Shown here piece by piece: positions 30,157 to 38,897 of a stretch of DNA of 64,000 nucleotides. The number at the start of each line of letters is the position of its first letter. The first letter of the stretch is position 1. The position numbers and the translations under genes are program-made. The stretch lies in contig CACHZG010000003.1 in the NCBI GenBank assembly GCA_902584365.1, positions 23,453 to 87,452 of the forward strand. The letters are read 5' to 3'. The stretch comes from an uncultured Pelagibacteraceae bacterium. GTDB taxonomy: Bacteria > Pseudomonadota > Alphaproteobacteria > Pelagibacterales > Pelagibacteraceae. The notes beneath the pieces are model-generated. The model worked only from the letters and a program-made list of their open reading frames with translations, was not told where the DNA came from and did not search any database.

Positions 30157-31060
30157 TTATAGCTTTTATTATATCAATTTTTATTTGTTTTTTTAATTCT
30201 TCGATACCCTTAAATTTTTTTTCAGCTCTTAAAAATTTTAAAAAGCTTATTTCAATTACCTTATTATATAAGTTTTTTTTTATTCCAAATATATTTACTT
30301 CTAATAATAAATTTTGACCATTAAATGTCGGCCGATATCCTATATTGGCTATTCCTTTTCTTTTTAGATCACCAAATTTAGCAATTACAGCATAAACTCC
30401 TAATTTGGGTGTTACATAATTTTTCATGCTTATATTGCAAGTTGGGAAACCTATTTTTCTTCCCCGTTGTTTTCCCTTAATTACTTTTCCTTCTACAGAC
30501 CAATTTCTTTTTAATAACAAATTAGCTTCTGTTATTTTTCCTGAGGAGATTTTATGTCTTATAAGTGTGGAGGAAATAACTCTTCCATTCCTTTTTAAAG
30601 GAGCGGTAATAATTGTTTTATAATTAAATTTCTTTTCATTATTTTTGAGAGTTTTTAAATTACCCAATCTTTTTTTTCCAAATCTAAAGTTTTTACTAAC
30701 AAAAACATACTTTGCATTAAAAGAATTAAATATAATTTTTTCTATAAATTTTTCTGCTGAAGTATTTGAAAATTTCTTAGAAAACTTTATTATTTTTAAA
30801 AAATCTAAATTAAGTTTTTTTAATTGTTCTTTTTTTTGCTTAAGAATGTTAATACGATGGTTTTTTAGGTTCTTATTAAAAAACATTGAAGGTATTGGTT
30901 CAAAACTTATCAAACCAAAAGATGTTTTATTTTTTTTAGCTTTTTTTCTTGCTTGATCTATTACTCTTTGATGACCTAAATGTAATCCATCAAAATTGCC
31001 AATAGCTATTACAGAATTCTTAAACTTTTTTTTTATTTTGGATTTGTTTAAAATTTTCAT
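30149..31060 (-). CDS. ribF: Bifunctional riboflavin kinase/FAD synthetase RibF
   Basis: Makes FMN and FAD from riboflavin. The N-terminal FAD synthetase (nucleotidyltransferase) domain has AIGNFDGLHLGHQRVI (residues about 17-32). The C-terminal flavokinase domain has GRKIGFPTCNISM and IANIGYRPTFNG, followed by LEVNIFG. The 303-residue length is normal. It overlaps the preceding HAD phosphatase gene by one base and ileS by eight, within one minus-strand operon. Confidence 0.95.
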   Translation of the reverse strand: MKILNKSKIKKKFKNSVIAIGNFDGLHLGHQRVIDQARKKAKKNKTSFGLISFEPIPSMFFNKNLKNHRINILKQKKEQLKKLNLDFLKIIKFSKKFSNTSAEKFIEKIIFNSFNAKYVFVSKNFRFGKKRLGNLKTLKNNEKKFNYKTIITAPLKRNGRVISSTLIRHKISSGKITEANLLLKRNWSVEGKVIKGKQRGRKIGFPTCNISMKNYVTPKLGVYAVIAKFGDLKRKGIANIGYRPTFNGQNLLLEVNIFGIKKNLYNKVIEISFLKFLRAEKKFKGIEELKKQIKIDIIKAINV

Positions 31061-31866
31061 TACCAGTTTAATTCAAATTGAAAATAATTAATGAGAACAT
31101 CATAATTTTTGATAACTTTCAGAATGTCGTTTTCATTATTAATTTCATCCCTGTGAACGCCATGATATATAAATAATGAGTCTATGCCTAAATTATTTGC
31201 TCCTTTAATATCAGTTCTCAAATTGTCTCCAATTGCTAAAACTTTTTCTTTTTTATCAAAACACATTTTGTAAACTTCTTCGTATGGTTTACCGAAATAT
31301 ATAACTTCCCCTCCTAAACTTTCAAAAACTTCTGCGATTTTTCCTGCACAATACTCTTCTTTTTTTCCTCGATGAACAATTAAATCTGGATTAGTACAAA
31401 TCATTTTTTTTGAACTGAATTTTTTTAATAAGTTATGATAAAATTCTAAATTATTTTCATATTCATCGAAGAGTCCCGTGCAAAGAATATAGTCACAACT
31501 TTCTAGATTTGTCCTATTTTCTTTTACTTTTTCATAAATTGATCCATCTCTTTTAGGACCTAAGTGATAAAATTTTTTACCGTATGTATTTTTTGAAACT
31601 GCTATCATTGCAGCCTCACCAGAGGTAATTACATTTTTTAATAAATCATCTTTCATTTTTATTTTTTTTAAAAAGTTAACTACCTTTAAACTTGGTCTAG
31701 GTGCATTTGAAAGAAACACGATTTTTTTTTTCATACTAATTAAATGATCTACAGCCTTAGTAGCATTAGGATATAATTTTATTCCATCGTGCATCACTCC
31801 CCATAGATCGATAACAAAAGTATCGTAGAACAAAGCTATTTTTTCTAAATGATCTAATTTTTTCAA
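31060..31866 (-). CDS. HAD-superfamily class IIA hydrolase (TIGR01459-like)
   Basis: A 268-residue HAD phosphatase with nucleophile motif FVIDLWGVMHDGI, motif II FLSNAPRPS and C-terminal LAIGDNLRTDIKGANNLGID, the class IIA layout. The closest named group is the alphaproteobacterial HAD-IIA family next to ribF; its substrate is unknown. The start must be TTG at 31866: the only upstream in-frame ATG is followed by a stop, and an AGAGGT ribosome site lies about 8 bases before the TTG. It is the first gene of the HAD-ribF-ileS-lspA run. Confidence 0.85.
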   Translation of the reverse strand: MKKLDHLEKIALFYDTFVIDLWGVMHDGIKLYPNATKAVDHLISMKKKIVFLSNAPRPSLKVVNFLKKIKMKDDLLKNVITSGEAAMIAVSKNTYGKKFYHLGPKRDGSIYEKVKENRTNLESCDYILCTGLFDEYENNLEFYHNLLKKFSSKKMICTNPDLIVHRGKKEEYCAGKIAEVFESLGGEVIYFGKPYEEVYKMCFDKKEKVLAIGDNLRTDIKGANNLGIDSLFIYHGVHRDEINNENDILKVIKNYDVLINYFQFELNW

Positions 31867-31947
31867 ATAATTTACCTCTGGATCTATATATATAAGAAAA
31901 AAACCTCAAAAATACAGCATTTGGGTATAATAAGTTTTATATTATCT

Positions 31948-31975
31948 CTTGAAATTTTCCAAAAATATACCATAT
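31948..31975 (+). promoter_or_regulatory. Predicted heat-shock (RpoH/sigma-32) promoter of groESL
   Basis: CTTGAAA at 31948-31954 and CCATAT at 31970-31975 are separated by 15 bases, matching the sigma-32 consensus (CTTGAAA, then CCCCATNT). The predicted transcript would have a leader of roughly 25 bases before the groES ATG. No CIRCE inverted repeat (TTAGCACTC pattern) is present, so RpoH rather than HrcA control is inferred. Confidence 0.6.
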
Positions 31976-32007
31976 CAAGCCTACAAAGAACTTTATAGGA
32001 GAAAAAT

Positions 32008-32304
32008 ATGAAATTTAGACCTTTACATGATCGAGTTTTGATCAAAGTATTAGATAGTGAAGAGAAAACAGCTGGAGGAATTATTATCCCAGATACTGCC
32101 AAAGAAAAACCCCAAGAAGGTGAAGTAGTGGCTGTAGGCTCTGGCTCTCGAAATGAAGATGGAAAAATCACACCAATGGATGTCAAAATTGGAGACATAG
32201 TTTTATTCGGTAAATGGTCGGGAACTGAAGTAAAAATAGACGGTAAAGAATATAGTATTATGAAAGAGTCTGACATAATGGGAATTTCAAAAAGTAAAAA
32301 ATAA
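32008..32304 (+). CDS. groES: Co-chaperonin GroES
   Basis: Heptameric lid of the GroEL folding chamber. The 98-residue protein starts [20 protein letters not shown]. It contains the mobile loop around [19 protein letters not shown] that contacts GroEL, and the family-typical [18 protein letters not shown]. An AGGAG ribosome site precedes the ATG by 6 bases. groEL follows 18 bases downstream. A long antisense open frame over this region is a composition artefact. Confidence 0.99.
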   Translation: MKFRPLHDRVLIKVLDSEEKTAGGIIIPDTAKEKPQEGEVVAVGSGSRNEDGKITPMDVKIGDIVLFGKWSGTEVKIDGKEYSIMKESDIMGISKSKK

Positions 32305-33981
<1,677 letters not shown>

Positions 33982-33987
33982 TTTCAC

Positions 33988-34665
33988 CTAAACAAAAGAT
34001 TTTAAAAAAGGCTGTAGTTTTGCAGCCTTTTTTTTTGCAATAAATAAACATGCATTTGAGCTTAATATCAAACCATCTTTAAGAACTCTTAAATTATTAT
34101 CAGCCAAAGTTTTGCCTGTAGAAGTTATATCTGTAATGATTTCAGAAGAACCTATAAATGGATAAGTTTCAGTAGCACCAAGACTGGTTATTAATTTATA
34201 TTGGGTAACGCCTTTAGAAATCAAAAAATCATTAGTTAAATTTGGATATTTAGTCGCTACTCTCAATCTTGCATTTCTTTTAGATCTAATATCAAAAGAT
34301 ACCTCTTCAAGATCAGCGATCGTCTGCACATCTATCCAATCATCTGGCACTGCGATAACTAAGTTAGCATTACCAAAATCAAGTTTTTTTTGAATATTTA
34401 TTTTATTCTGTAAGTTTATATCAGACTCTTTTAAGAGATCTAACCCAGATACGCCCATATCAAGAGTTCCGTCTCCTAATCTTTGAATAATTTCTTTAGC
34501 GTGAAGAAAAATAACCTTGATGTTACTTTCATTTTCAATTGTCCCAAAATAATTTCTTTCTTTTTCACTTTGCAGGATCTTTAGTCCTCTATCATTGAAA
34601 AATGATATTGCTTTATCTTTTAATCGCCCTTTACTTGGTAAACCTATAGTAATTTGATCTTTCAT
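33988..34665 (-). CDS. hisG: ATP phosphoribosyltransferase, short form HisG
   Basis: First committed step of histidine synthesis, joining ATP and PRPP. At 225 residues it is the short form, which lacks the C-terminal regulatory domain and needs HisZ, encoded directly upstream. It begins ITIGLPSKGRLKDKAISF and contains LDMGVSGLDLLKESD and the phosphate-binding SLGATETYPFIGSSEIITDI block. It shares four bases with hisZ. The groEL terminator is embedded in its last codons. Confidence 0.96.
   Translation of the reverse strand: MKDQITIGLPSKGRLKDKAISFFNDRGLKILQSEKERNYFGTIENESNIKVIFLHAKEIIQRLGDGTLDMGVSGLDLLKESDINLQNKINIQKKLDFGNANLVIAVPDDWIDVQTIADLEEVSFDIRSKRNARLRVATKYPNLTNDFLISKGVTQYKLITSLGATETYPFIGSSEIITDITSTGKTLADNNLRVLKDGLILSSNACLFIAKKKAAKLQPFLKSFV
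34004..34036 (+). terminator. Rho-independent terminator of groESL, inside the hisG 3' end
   Basis: An A-tract and GGCTG at 34010-34014 pair with CAGCC at 34023-34027 followed by nine T (34028-34036). The A-tract before and T-tract after extend the stem to about 11 pairs, so it can act in both directions. It lies about 25 bases past the groEL stop and within the last codons of the convergent hisG gene. Confidence 0.75.
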
Positions 34666-35699
34666 ATATTCTTTAAGTTAATTGCAGCACCAACCGCTGG
34701 GATTTTCTTTTTAGCTCCTAAACTTTTAAGTAAGTCATCATAACGGCCTCCCCTAGCAATTTCCTTTTTACCTGAGAATACCTCAAACACTATGCCAGTA
34801 TAATATTCTACATCTCTCCCAAAATTTGCGATGAAATTGATATCCTGATTTAGTTTTTTTAAATTAAGAATGGATTTAAAGTCTTTAAATATATTTTTTT
34901 TGAGATTATTTTTCTTAGTAAAATCAAACAATTTTTGATCAAGTTCTGAAAGTTTACATTTTATTTTTAAAAAAGATTTAATAATCTTTACGATTTTTTT
35001 TCCATCAACAAAAGATCTTGGGTCTTTAATCTTTTTGTCAAATCTTTTTAATATTTCTGATATCGACCTACCGGCAACCACTTTGTCTTGTTCTTTTTTT
35101 TTCATTTCATGAAATCTTTTTTTGTCTGTATCAAAAGTAACTGCATCAATATCAGTACTTTTTTCCAATCTTTTTAAAAGCTCCTCGAAATAACTTGGTC
35201 TCCAAAAATGTCTTGTTAGTCTAAGCTTCCATCTTTCGGGCATATCTAGAGCATTAATTAGACTTTTAAATAAACCAATATCTCCAACTTTGATTAAAAT
35301 TTTTTTTCTCTTTATCTTTTTTGCGGAGCTTAAAATTGTACTTATAATTTTAAAATCATCTTGAATTTGATTTTTTGAGCCTAGAATCTCAATCCCTAAC
35401 TGGTCATTGATGAAATTCGTACCTTTATTACCTGATCTTCTATATGCTTGACCGGAATAATAAATTTTTGAGGAAGATTTTTTTTGCAAGAAACTGATAC
35501 ATGAAGCTACGGTTAAATCGGGTCTTAAGCACATCGTTTTTCCATCTTCTCTATCAAATGTGAGCATTGAACTTCTAAATTTTTCTCCTGATCTCTCAAT
35601 AATATAATCTGAGTCTAGAAGAACATCAGGTTCTAATAAAACAAAACCATTGTTTTTAAAATTTTGAATAATGGTTTTAGATAATTTTTTTGATTTCAT
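34662..35699 (-). CDS. hisZ: ATP phosphoribosyltransferase regulatory subunit HisZ
   Basis: A 345-residue paralogue of the HisRS catalytic core that assembles with short HisG and confers activity and histidine feedback. It shows class II synthetase-like blocks: FRSSMLTFDREDGKTMCLRPDLT and a C-terminal VEYYTGIVFEVFSGKKEIARGGRYDDLL (both split here for length). It lacks the anticodon-binding domain found in true HisRS. Its start lies 23 bases inside the end of hisS, so synthetase and regulator are translated together. Confidence 0.94.
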   Translation of the reverse strand: MKSKKLSKTIIQNFKNNGFVLLEPDVLLDSDYIIERSGEKFRSSMLTFDREDGKTMCLRPDLTVASCISFLQKKSSSKIYYSGQAYRRSGNKGTNFINDQLGIEILGSKNQIQDDFKIISTILSSAKKIKRKKILIKVGDIGLFKSLINALDMPERWKLRLTRHFWRPSYFEELLKRLEKSTDIDAVTFDTDKKRFHEMKKKEQDKVVAGRSISEILKRFDKKIKDPRSFVDGKKIVKIIKSFLKIKCKLSELDQKLFDFTKKNNLKKNIFKDFKSILNLKKLNQDINFIANFGRDVEYYTGIVFEVFSGKKEIARGGRYDDLLKSLGAKKKIPAVGAAINLKNI

Positions 35700-37011
35700 T
35701 AACTAATTCTTTTATTTTGATTGATTTTTCTTTACCACTACTTAAATTTCTTAGTGTTAGTTTGCCTAATTTAATCTCATCTTCTCCATATAAAATGACA
35801 GCAGGAGATTTTATTTTATTCGCATATTCCATTTGTTTTTTTAACTTATTTTCTCCAGGATAAATTTCTGCACTTATACCGGATTTTCTTAATATCATTT
35901 GAACGTTAATGTATTCTTTCATTAAATTTTTATCGAAAACACAGATTACGACAGGTTTTGATTGTTTTATTTTAAATTCCTTTTTCTGCATCAATGCATA
36001 AACCAATCGATCTAATCCTATTGATATACCCGTAGCAGGTGCATCAAAGTTGCCAAAATTATTTACTAAATTATCGTATCTCCCTCCACCGCCTATGGAG
36101 CCAAATTGAATTACTTGTCCTTTGTTATTTTTTACATCAAACTTTAAATTTACTTCAAAAATTGCTCCAGTATAATATTCTAAACCTCTAACAACTGATG
36201 GATCAAATTGAAAATTAGTAAAATTATAATCTTTGAAAATTTTTAATATTTCAGTAAGATCCTCGGTTTCGGGTGAATTTTTGTTTAGCGTTTTTTTTAT
36301 TATTTCAATATCCTCAGGTTTTAAATTTGCGCCTTTTGTGAAATCTCCAGATTTGTCTTTTCGACCAGTACCTAACAATTCTTTTACCCCATCCCAACCA
36401 AGTCTATCAATTTTGTCTAGAGCTCTTAAAGCTGTGAGTTTTTGCTGATTTTCGTTAATATTAATTTTTTTAAATAATTCGTCAGTTATTTTTCGCGATG
36501 AAATTTTTATAATATATTCTGATTTAGTGAGTCCACAATTTTCAAGAATTTCTGAAATCATGACACATAACTCAGCATCTGCTTGTAAACTTTTAGTGCC
36601 TACAAAGTCAGCATCGAATTGTAAAAATTCTCTAAATCTTCCTGGCCCAGGCTTTTCATTTCTCCATACAGTCCCAAGTTGATACCTTTTAAATGGTTTT
36701 GGAATTTCTAAATAATTTTTTGCAACATACCTTGCTAGAGGTGCCGTAAGATCATATCTCAGAGACAACCACTTATTTTCATCTTTAAAAGAAAATACAC
36801 CTTCATCAGGTCTATCTTTGTCTGGTAAAAATTTTCCAATACTGTCCGAGTATTCAAAACTTGGAGTTTCAAGATATCGGAAACCGTATTTGATCATAAC
36901 TTCTTTAATATTAGAAATTATAAAATCACGTACGAGTAATTCTTTTTCTTGTCTATCTACAAACCCTAATGGAAGCTCTTTAGAAGGTTTGTTCTTTTTT
37001 TCTTTTGTCAT
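35677..37011 (-). CDS. hisS: Histidyl-tRNA synthetase HisRS
   Basis: Class II synthetase charging tRNA-His. The ATG at 37011 gives a 444-residue protein beginning MTKEKKNKPSKELPLGF; a longer frame would start inside the tRNA gene and is rejected. Motif 2 is YQLGTVWRNEKPGPGRFREF, and the histidine-binding blocks GLEYYTGAIFEV and GGGRYDNLV are present. The C-terminal anticodon domain includes LRKSGISAEIYPGENKLKKQ. The ATG lies four bases past the tRNA-His 3' end. Confidence 0.95.
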   Translation of the reverse strand: MTKEKKNKPSKELPLGFVDRQEKELLVRDFIISNIKEVMIKYGFRYLETPSFEYSDSIGKFLPDKDRPDEGVFSFKDENKWLSLRYDLTAPLARYVAKNYLEIPKPFKRYQLGTVWRNEKPGPGRFREFLQFDADFVGTKSLQADAELCVMISEILENCGLTKSEYIIKISSRKITDELFKKININENQQKLTALRALDKIDRLGWDGVKELLGTGRKDKSGDFTKGANLKPEDIEIIKKTLNKNSPETEDLTEILKIFKDYNFTNFQFDPSVVRGLEYYTGAIFEVNLKFDVKNNKGQVIQFGSIGGGGRYDNLVNNFGNFDAPATGISIGLDRLVYALMQKKEFKIKQSKPVVICVFDKNLMKEYINVQMILRKSGISAEIYPGENKLKKQMEYANKIKSPAVILYGEDEIKLGKLTLRNLSSGKEKSIKIKELVNEIKKII

Positions 37012-37015
37012 TTTT

Positions 37016-37092
37016 TGGTACAGCAGGGTGGATTCGAACCACCGACCCCTAGTTCCACAAACTAGTGCTCTAACCAACTGAGCTACTGCTGC
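37016..37092 (-). tRNA. tRNA-His (GUG)
   Basis: A full cloverleaf of 77 bases including encoded CCA. The acceptor pairs GCAGCAG with CTGCTGT (a G1-U72 wobble), then U8 and A9, a D arm GCTC/GAGC, anticodon stem CTAGT/ACTAG with loop TTGTGGA (anticodon GTG), and T arm GGTGG/CCACC with loop TTCGAAT. The discriminator is A73. The base before G1 is T, so the usual G-1 identity base of tRNA-His is not encoded. Confidence 0.97.
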
Positions 37093-37322
37093 ATAACTCC
37101 TTTTTATATTAATTATTAATAAATTTGTATTTTAAAATATATAATGATTTAGCTAAGCAATAGCCTAGCGTGCATTCTGTGAGAATGGAATTTGTAAAAC
37201 GATGTTACTTTTCTTATCATTATCTAATATTTAGGAAAAAATTGTGTCTTTTTCAAGGTTAAATTAACGGGACTTATGCTAGAACATTTGTCCCGCTAAT
37301 TAATGATTTGGAAAATTTAGAA
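37093..37322. other. 230-base gap between cspA and tRNA-His with several hairpins
   Basis: No convincing open frame is visible on either strand. It holds a strong inverted repeat near the cspA end (37264-37299, listed separately) and a small hairpin, CATTCT-GTG-AGAATG, at about 37182-37196. An AT-rich stretch next to the tRNA probably holds the promoter of the tRNA-His operon. A small RNA or structured leader is possible but not shown. Confidence 0.5.
37264..37299 (-). terminator. Inverted repeat downstream of cspA, probable terminator
   Basis: TTAACGGGAC at 37264-37273 pairs with GTCCCGCTAA at 37290-37299 through ten positions with one wobble; ATG/CAT inside can extend it. It lies about 25 bases after the cspA stop on the minus strand. 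The run after it is only weakly T-rich (TTTAACC), so termination or mRNA 3'-end protection are both plausible. Confidence 0.5.
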
Positions 37323-37535
37323 TTAAGATGTTTTCTGCAATTTAACTGCAGCAGGACCTTTTTCCGTGCTCTCCACTTCAAACGTTAATTCATCACCTTC
37401 GTTTAAATATTTTAAACCAGCTTCTCTTACTGCAGAAGAGTGAACGAACACGTCTTTTTCTTTGTCTTCTCTTTCAATGAAACCATAACCTTTGGTACCA
37501 TTGAACCACTTTACTTTACCTTTTAGTGTACTCAT
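37323..37535 (-). CDS. cspA: Cold-shock domain protein
   Basis: A 70-residue single-domain RNA/DNA-binding protein of the CspA family. RNP1 is visible in GYGFIERED and RNP2 in DVFVHSSAV, within [15 protein letters not shown]. It acts as an RNA chaperone, and the family includes both cold-inducible and constitutive members. The AAGGAT ribosome site lies about 10 bases before the ATG. A stem-loop and a near-consensus promoter lie upstream. The symbol is a family label; the exact paralogue cannot be named. Confidence 0.95.
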   Translation of the reverse strand: MSTLKGKVKWFNGTKGYGFIEREDKEKDVFVHSSAVREAGLKYLNEGDELTFEVESTEKGPAAVKLQKTS

Positions 37536-37564
37536 TATTTACTTATCCTTGTTATTATTAACTT

Positions 37565-37583
37565 GTGCTAGCAAAGCTAACAC
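37565..37583 (-). promoter_or_regulatory. Stem-loop at the predicted 5' end of cspA mRNA
   Basis: GTGCTAGC at 37565-37572 and GCTAACAC at 37576-37583 form an 8-pair stem with one G-U wobble and a 3-base loop, read on the minus strand. It sits just after the predicted transcription start and about 30 bases before the ATG. It could stabilise the mRNA or act as a temperature-sensitive element. Confidence 0.5.
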
Positions 37584-37587
37584 GGCT

Positions 37588-37616
37588 CTTTAATAGATTT
37601 GTTAAATGAATGTCAA
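37588..37616 (-). promoter_or_regulatory. Predicted cspA promoter
   Basis: On the minus strand a perfect -35 TTGACA (37611-37616) is followed after 17 bases by TTAAAG (37588-37593) as -10. An overlapping TATTAA is an alternative at shorter spacing. Transcription would begin close to 37581, almost exactly at the stem-loop. Confidence 0.5.
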
Positions 37617-37676
37617 GTTAACAATTATGCTTATTAAAAAAAACTTTAAAAATGACCTAAAAGTGACGCTTTTTTT

Positions 37677-38771
37677 CTAAAAAAATTTATAAAATGCAGC
37701 AATAATTAAAACTGCAGCTGCAATGTAAATAAATTTAAACTTGTTCACATTCCTCTTGATTTTAATAAAATTAGTCTCTTTAGATCCCAATTCAGAGACT
37801 GTTGTGCTTGTAAACCCTTTTTCTCTTCCGATTTTAAGGAATTTAGTTTTCCTATGGTCATAAATCTCAGCCCCAGACATGTTTTCAAAGAAATTAAGAT
37901 TTTTTATTAATGAGGCCTTTATGTTTTGAGAAACCACTACATGATCTCTATGTGCTCCTCCAATAGGTTCATCTATAATTTCATCAATTATACCGAGAGA
38001 TAAAAGATCTTTTGCTGTAAGCTTCATAGCTTCTGCTGCTTGAAGTGATTTACCTGGGTCTCGCCAAAGAATGGAAGCGCATCCCTCGGGTGAGATAACA
38101 GAATAAATTGAGTTCTCTAACATTATAACTTTATTCGATGATGCCAGAGCAATCGCACCACCTGATCCACCCTCTCCGATGATTACTGATATATTGGGAA
38201 CCTTAAGTGACATGCAGCACTCGATCGAATGAGCAATAGCTGAAGCTTGCCCTCTTTGCTCAGCACCAAGACCTGGGTATGCTCCTGGTGTATCTACAAA
38301 AGTAATGACAGGGATTTTAAATCTGCTAGCAAGTTGCATCAACCTCACACACTTCCTATAACCTTCAGGTCTCATCATTCCAAAATTTCTTTCAATTCTA
38401 CTATTCAAGTCTTCACCCTTTTCCTGACCAATAACCAAAACAGATTTTTTATCAATTAATCCAAATCCGGCTATAACTGATTTATCGTCTCCAAATAATC
38501 GATCTCCAGATAGCTGGGTAAAACTATCAAAAATATTCTTAATATAATAATTAGCTCTTGGTCTATCTTCGTGCCTTGCTACAAGAGTTTTTTGCCAGCT
38601 ATTAAGATTTCCATAAGTGCTTTCTAATTTTTCGTTTATCTCATTTTGTAAATTTTTAATTTTTTCAGTGTCTACCTGAGAGAGACCGCCAGAACCGAAT
38701 GGACTTTTTAAAGAGTCTAAATCTTCTTCTAAACTTTTAATTTCTTTTTCAAATTCTAAGTAATTTTTCAT
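37677..38771 (-). CDS. accA: Acetyl-CoA carboxylase carboxyltransferase alpha subunit with C-terminal membrane segment
   Basis: With AccD, transfers the carboxyl group from carboxybiotin to acetyl-CoA to start fatty acid synthesis. Typical blocks include MRPEGYRKCVRLMQLASRF, FVDTPGAYPGLGAEQRGQA and IGEGGSGGAIALA. Normal AccA proteins are about 317-320 residues. This one has 364 because about 45 residues follow the usual KFLKIGREKG end, and the last 20 are hydrophobic (FIYIAAAVLIIAAFYKFF). This predicts a tail anchor in the membrane. The gene stands alone on the minus strand, divergent from glcB. Confidence 0.95.
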   Translation of the reverse strand: MKNYLEFEKEIKSLEEDLDSLKSPFGSGGLSQVDTEKIKNLQNEINEKLESTYGNLNSWQKTLVARHEDRPRANYYIKNIFDSFTQLSGDRLFGDDKSVIAGFGLIDKKSVLVIGQEKGEDLNSRIERNFGMMRPEGYRKCVRLMQLASRFKIPVITFVDTPGAYPGLGAEQRGQASAIAHSIECCMSLKVPNISVIIGEGGSGGAIALASSNKVIMLENSIYSVISPEGCASILWRDPGKSLQAAEAMKLTAKDLLSLGIIDEIIDEPIGGAHRDHVVVSQNIKASLIKNLNFFENMSGAEIYDHRKTKFLKIGREKGFTSTTVSELGSKETNFIKIKRNVNKFKFIYIAAAVLIIAAFYKFF

Positions 38772-38842
38772 TTAATTTCTATTAACATATTTACAAATCC
38801 AATAGAATCTCAATTTAACGATTTTTATTACTTTTTGAAACA

Positions 38843-38870
38843 TTGACTCTAAATTTGGCATAAGTAAGAT
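38843..38870 (+). promoter_or_regulatory. Predicted glcB promoter
   Basis: TTGACT (38843-38848) and TAAGAT (38865-38870) are separated by 16 bases, ending 27 bases before the glcB ATG. This implies a very short leader. No glycine riboswitch motif fits between promoter and gene. Confidence 0.45.
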
Positions 38871-38897
38871 TTATCAACATTAATAATAATGAATTAA

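Noticed and set aside
31867..32007. CIRCE operator upstream of groES
   Set aside because: No TTAGCACTC-N9-GAGTGCTAA inverted repeat is present; only an RpoH-like promoter is seen.
35677..37077. A longer hisS frame starting at 37077
   Set aside because: The extra 22 codons are inside the tRNA-His gene; the ATG at 37011 gives a normal HisRS N-terminus.
37140..37200. Riboswitch or T-box ahead of the histidine genes
   Set aside because: No T-box or known aptamer consensus is visible; only short hairpins are present.
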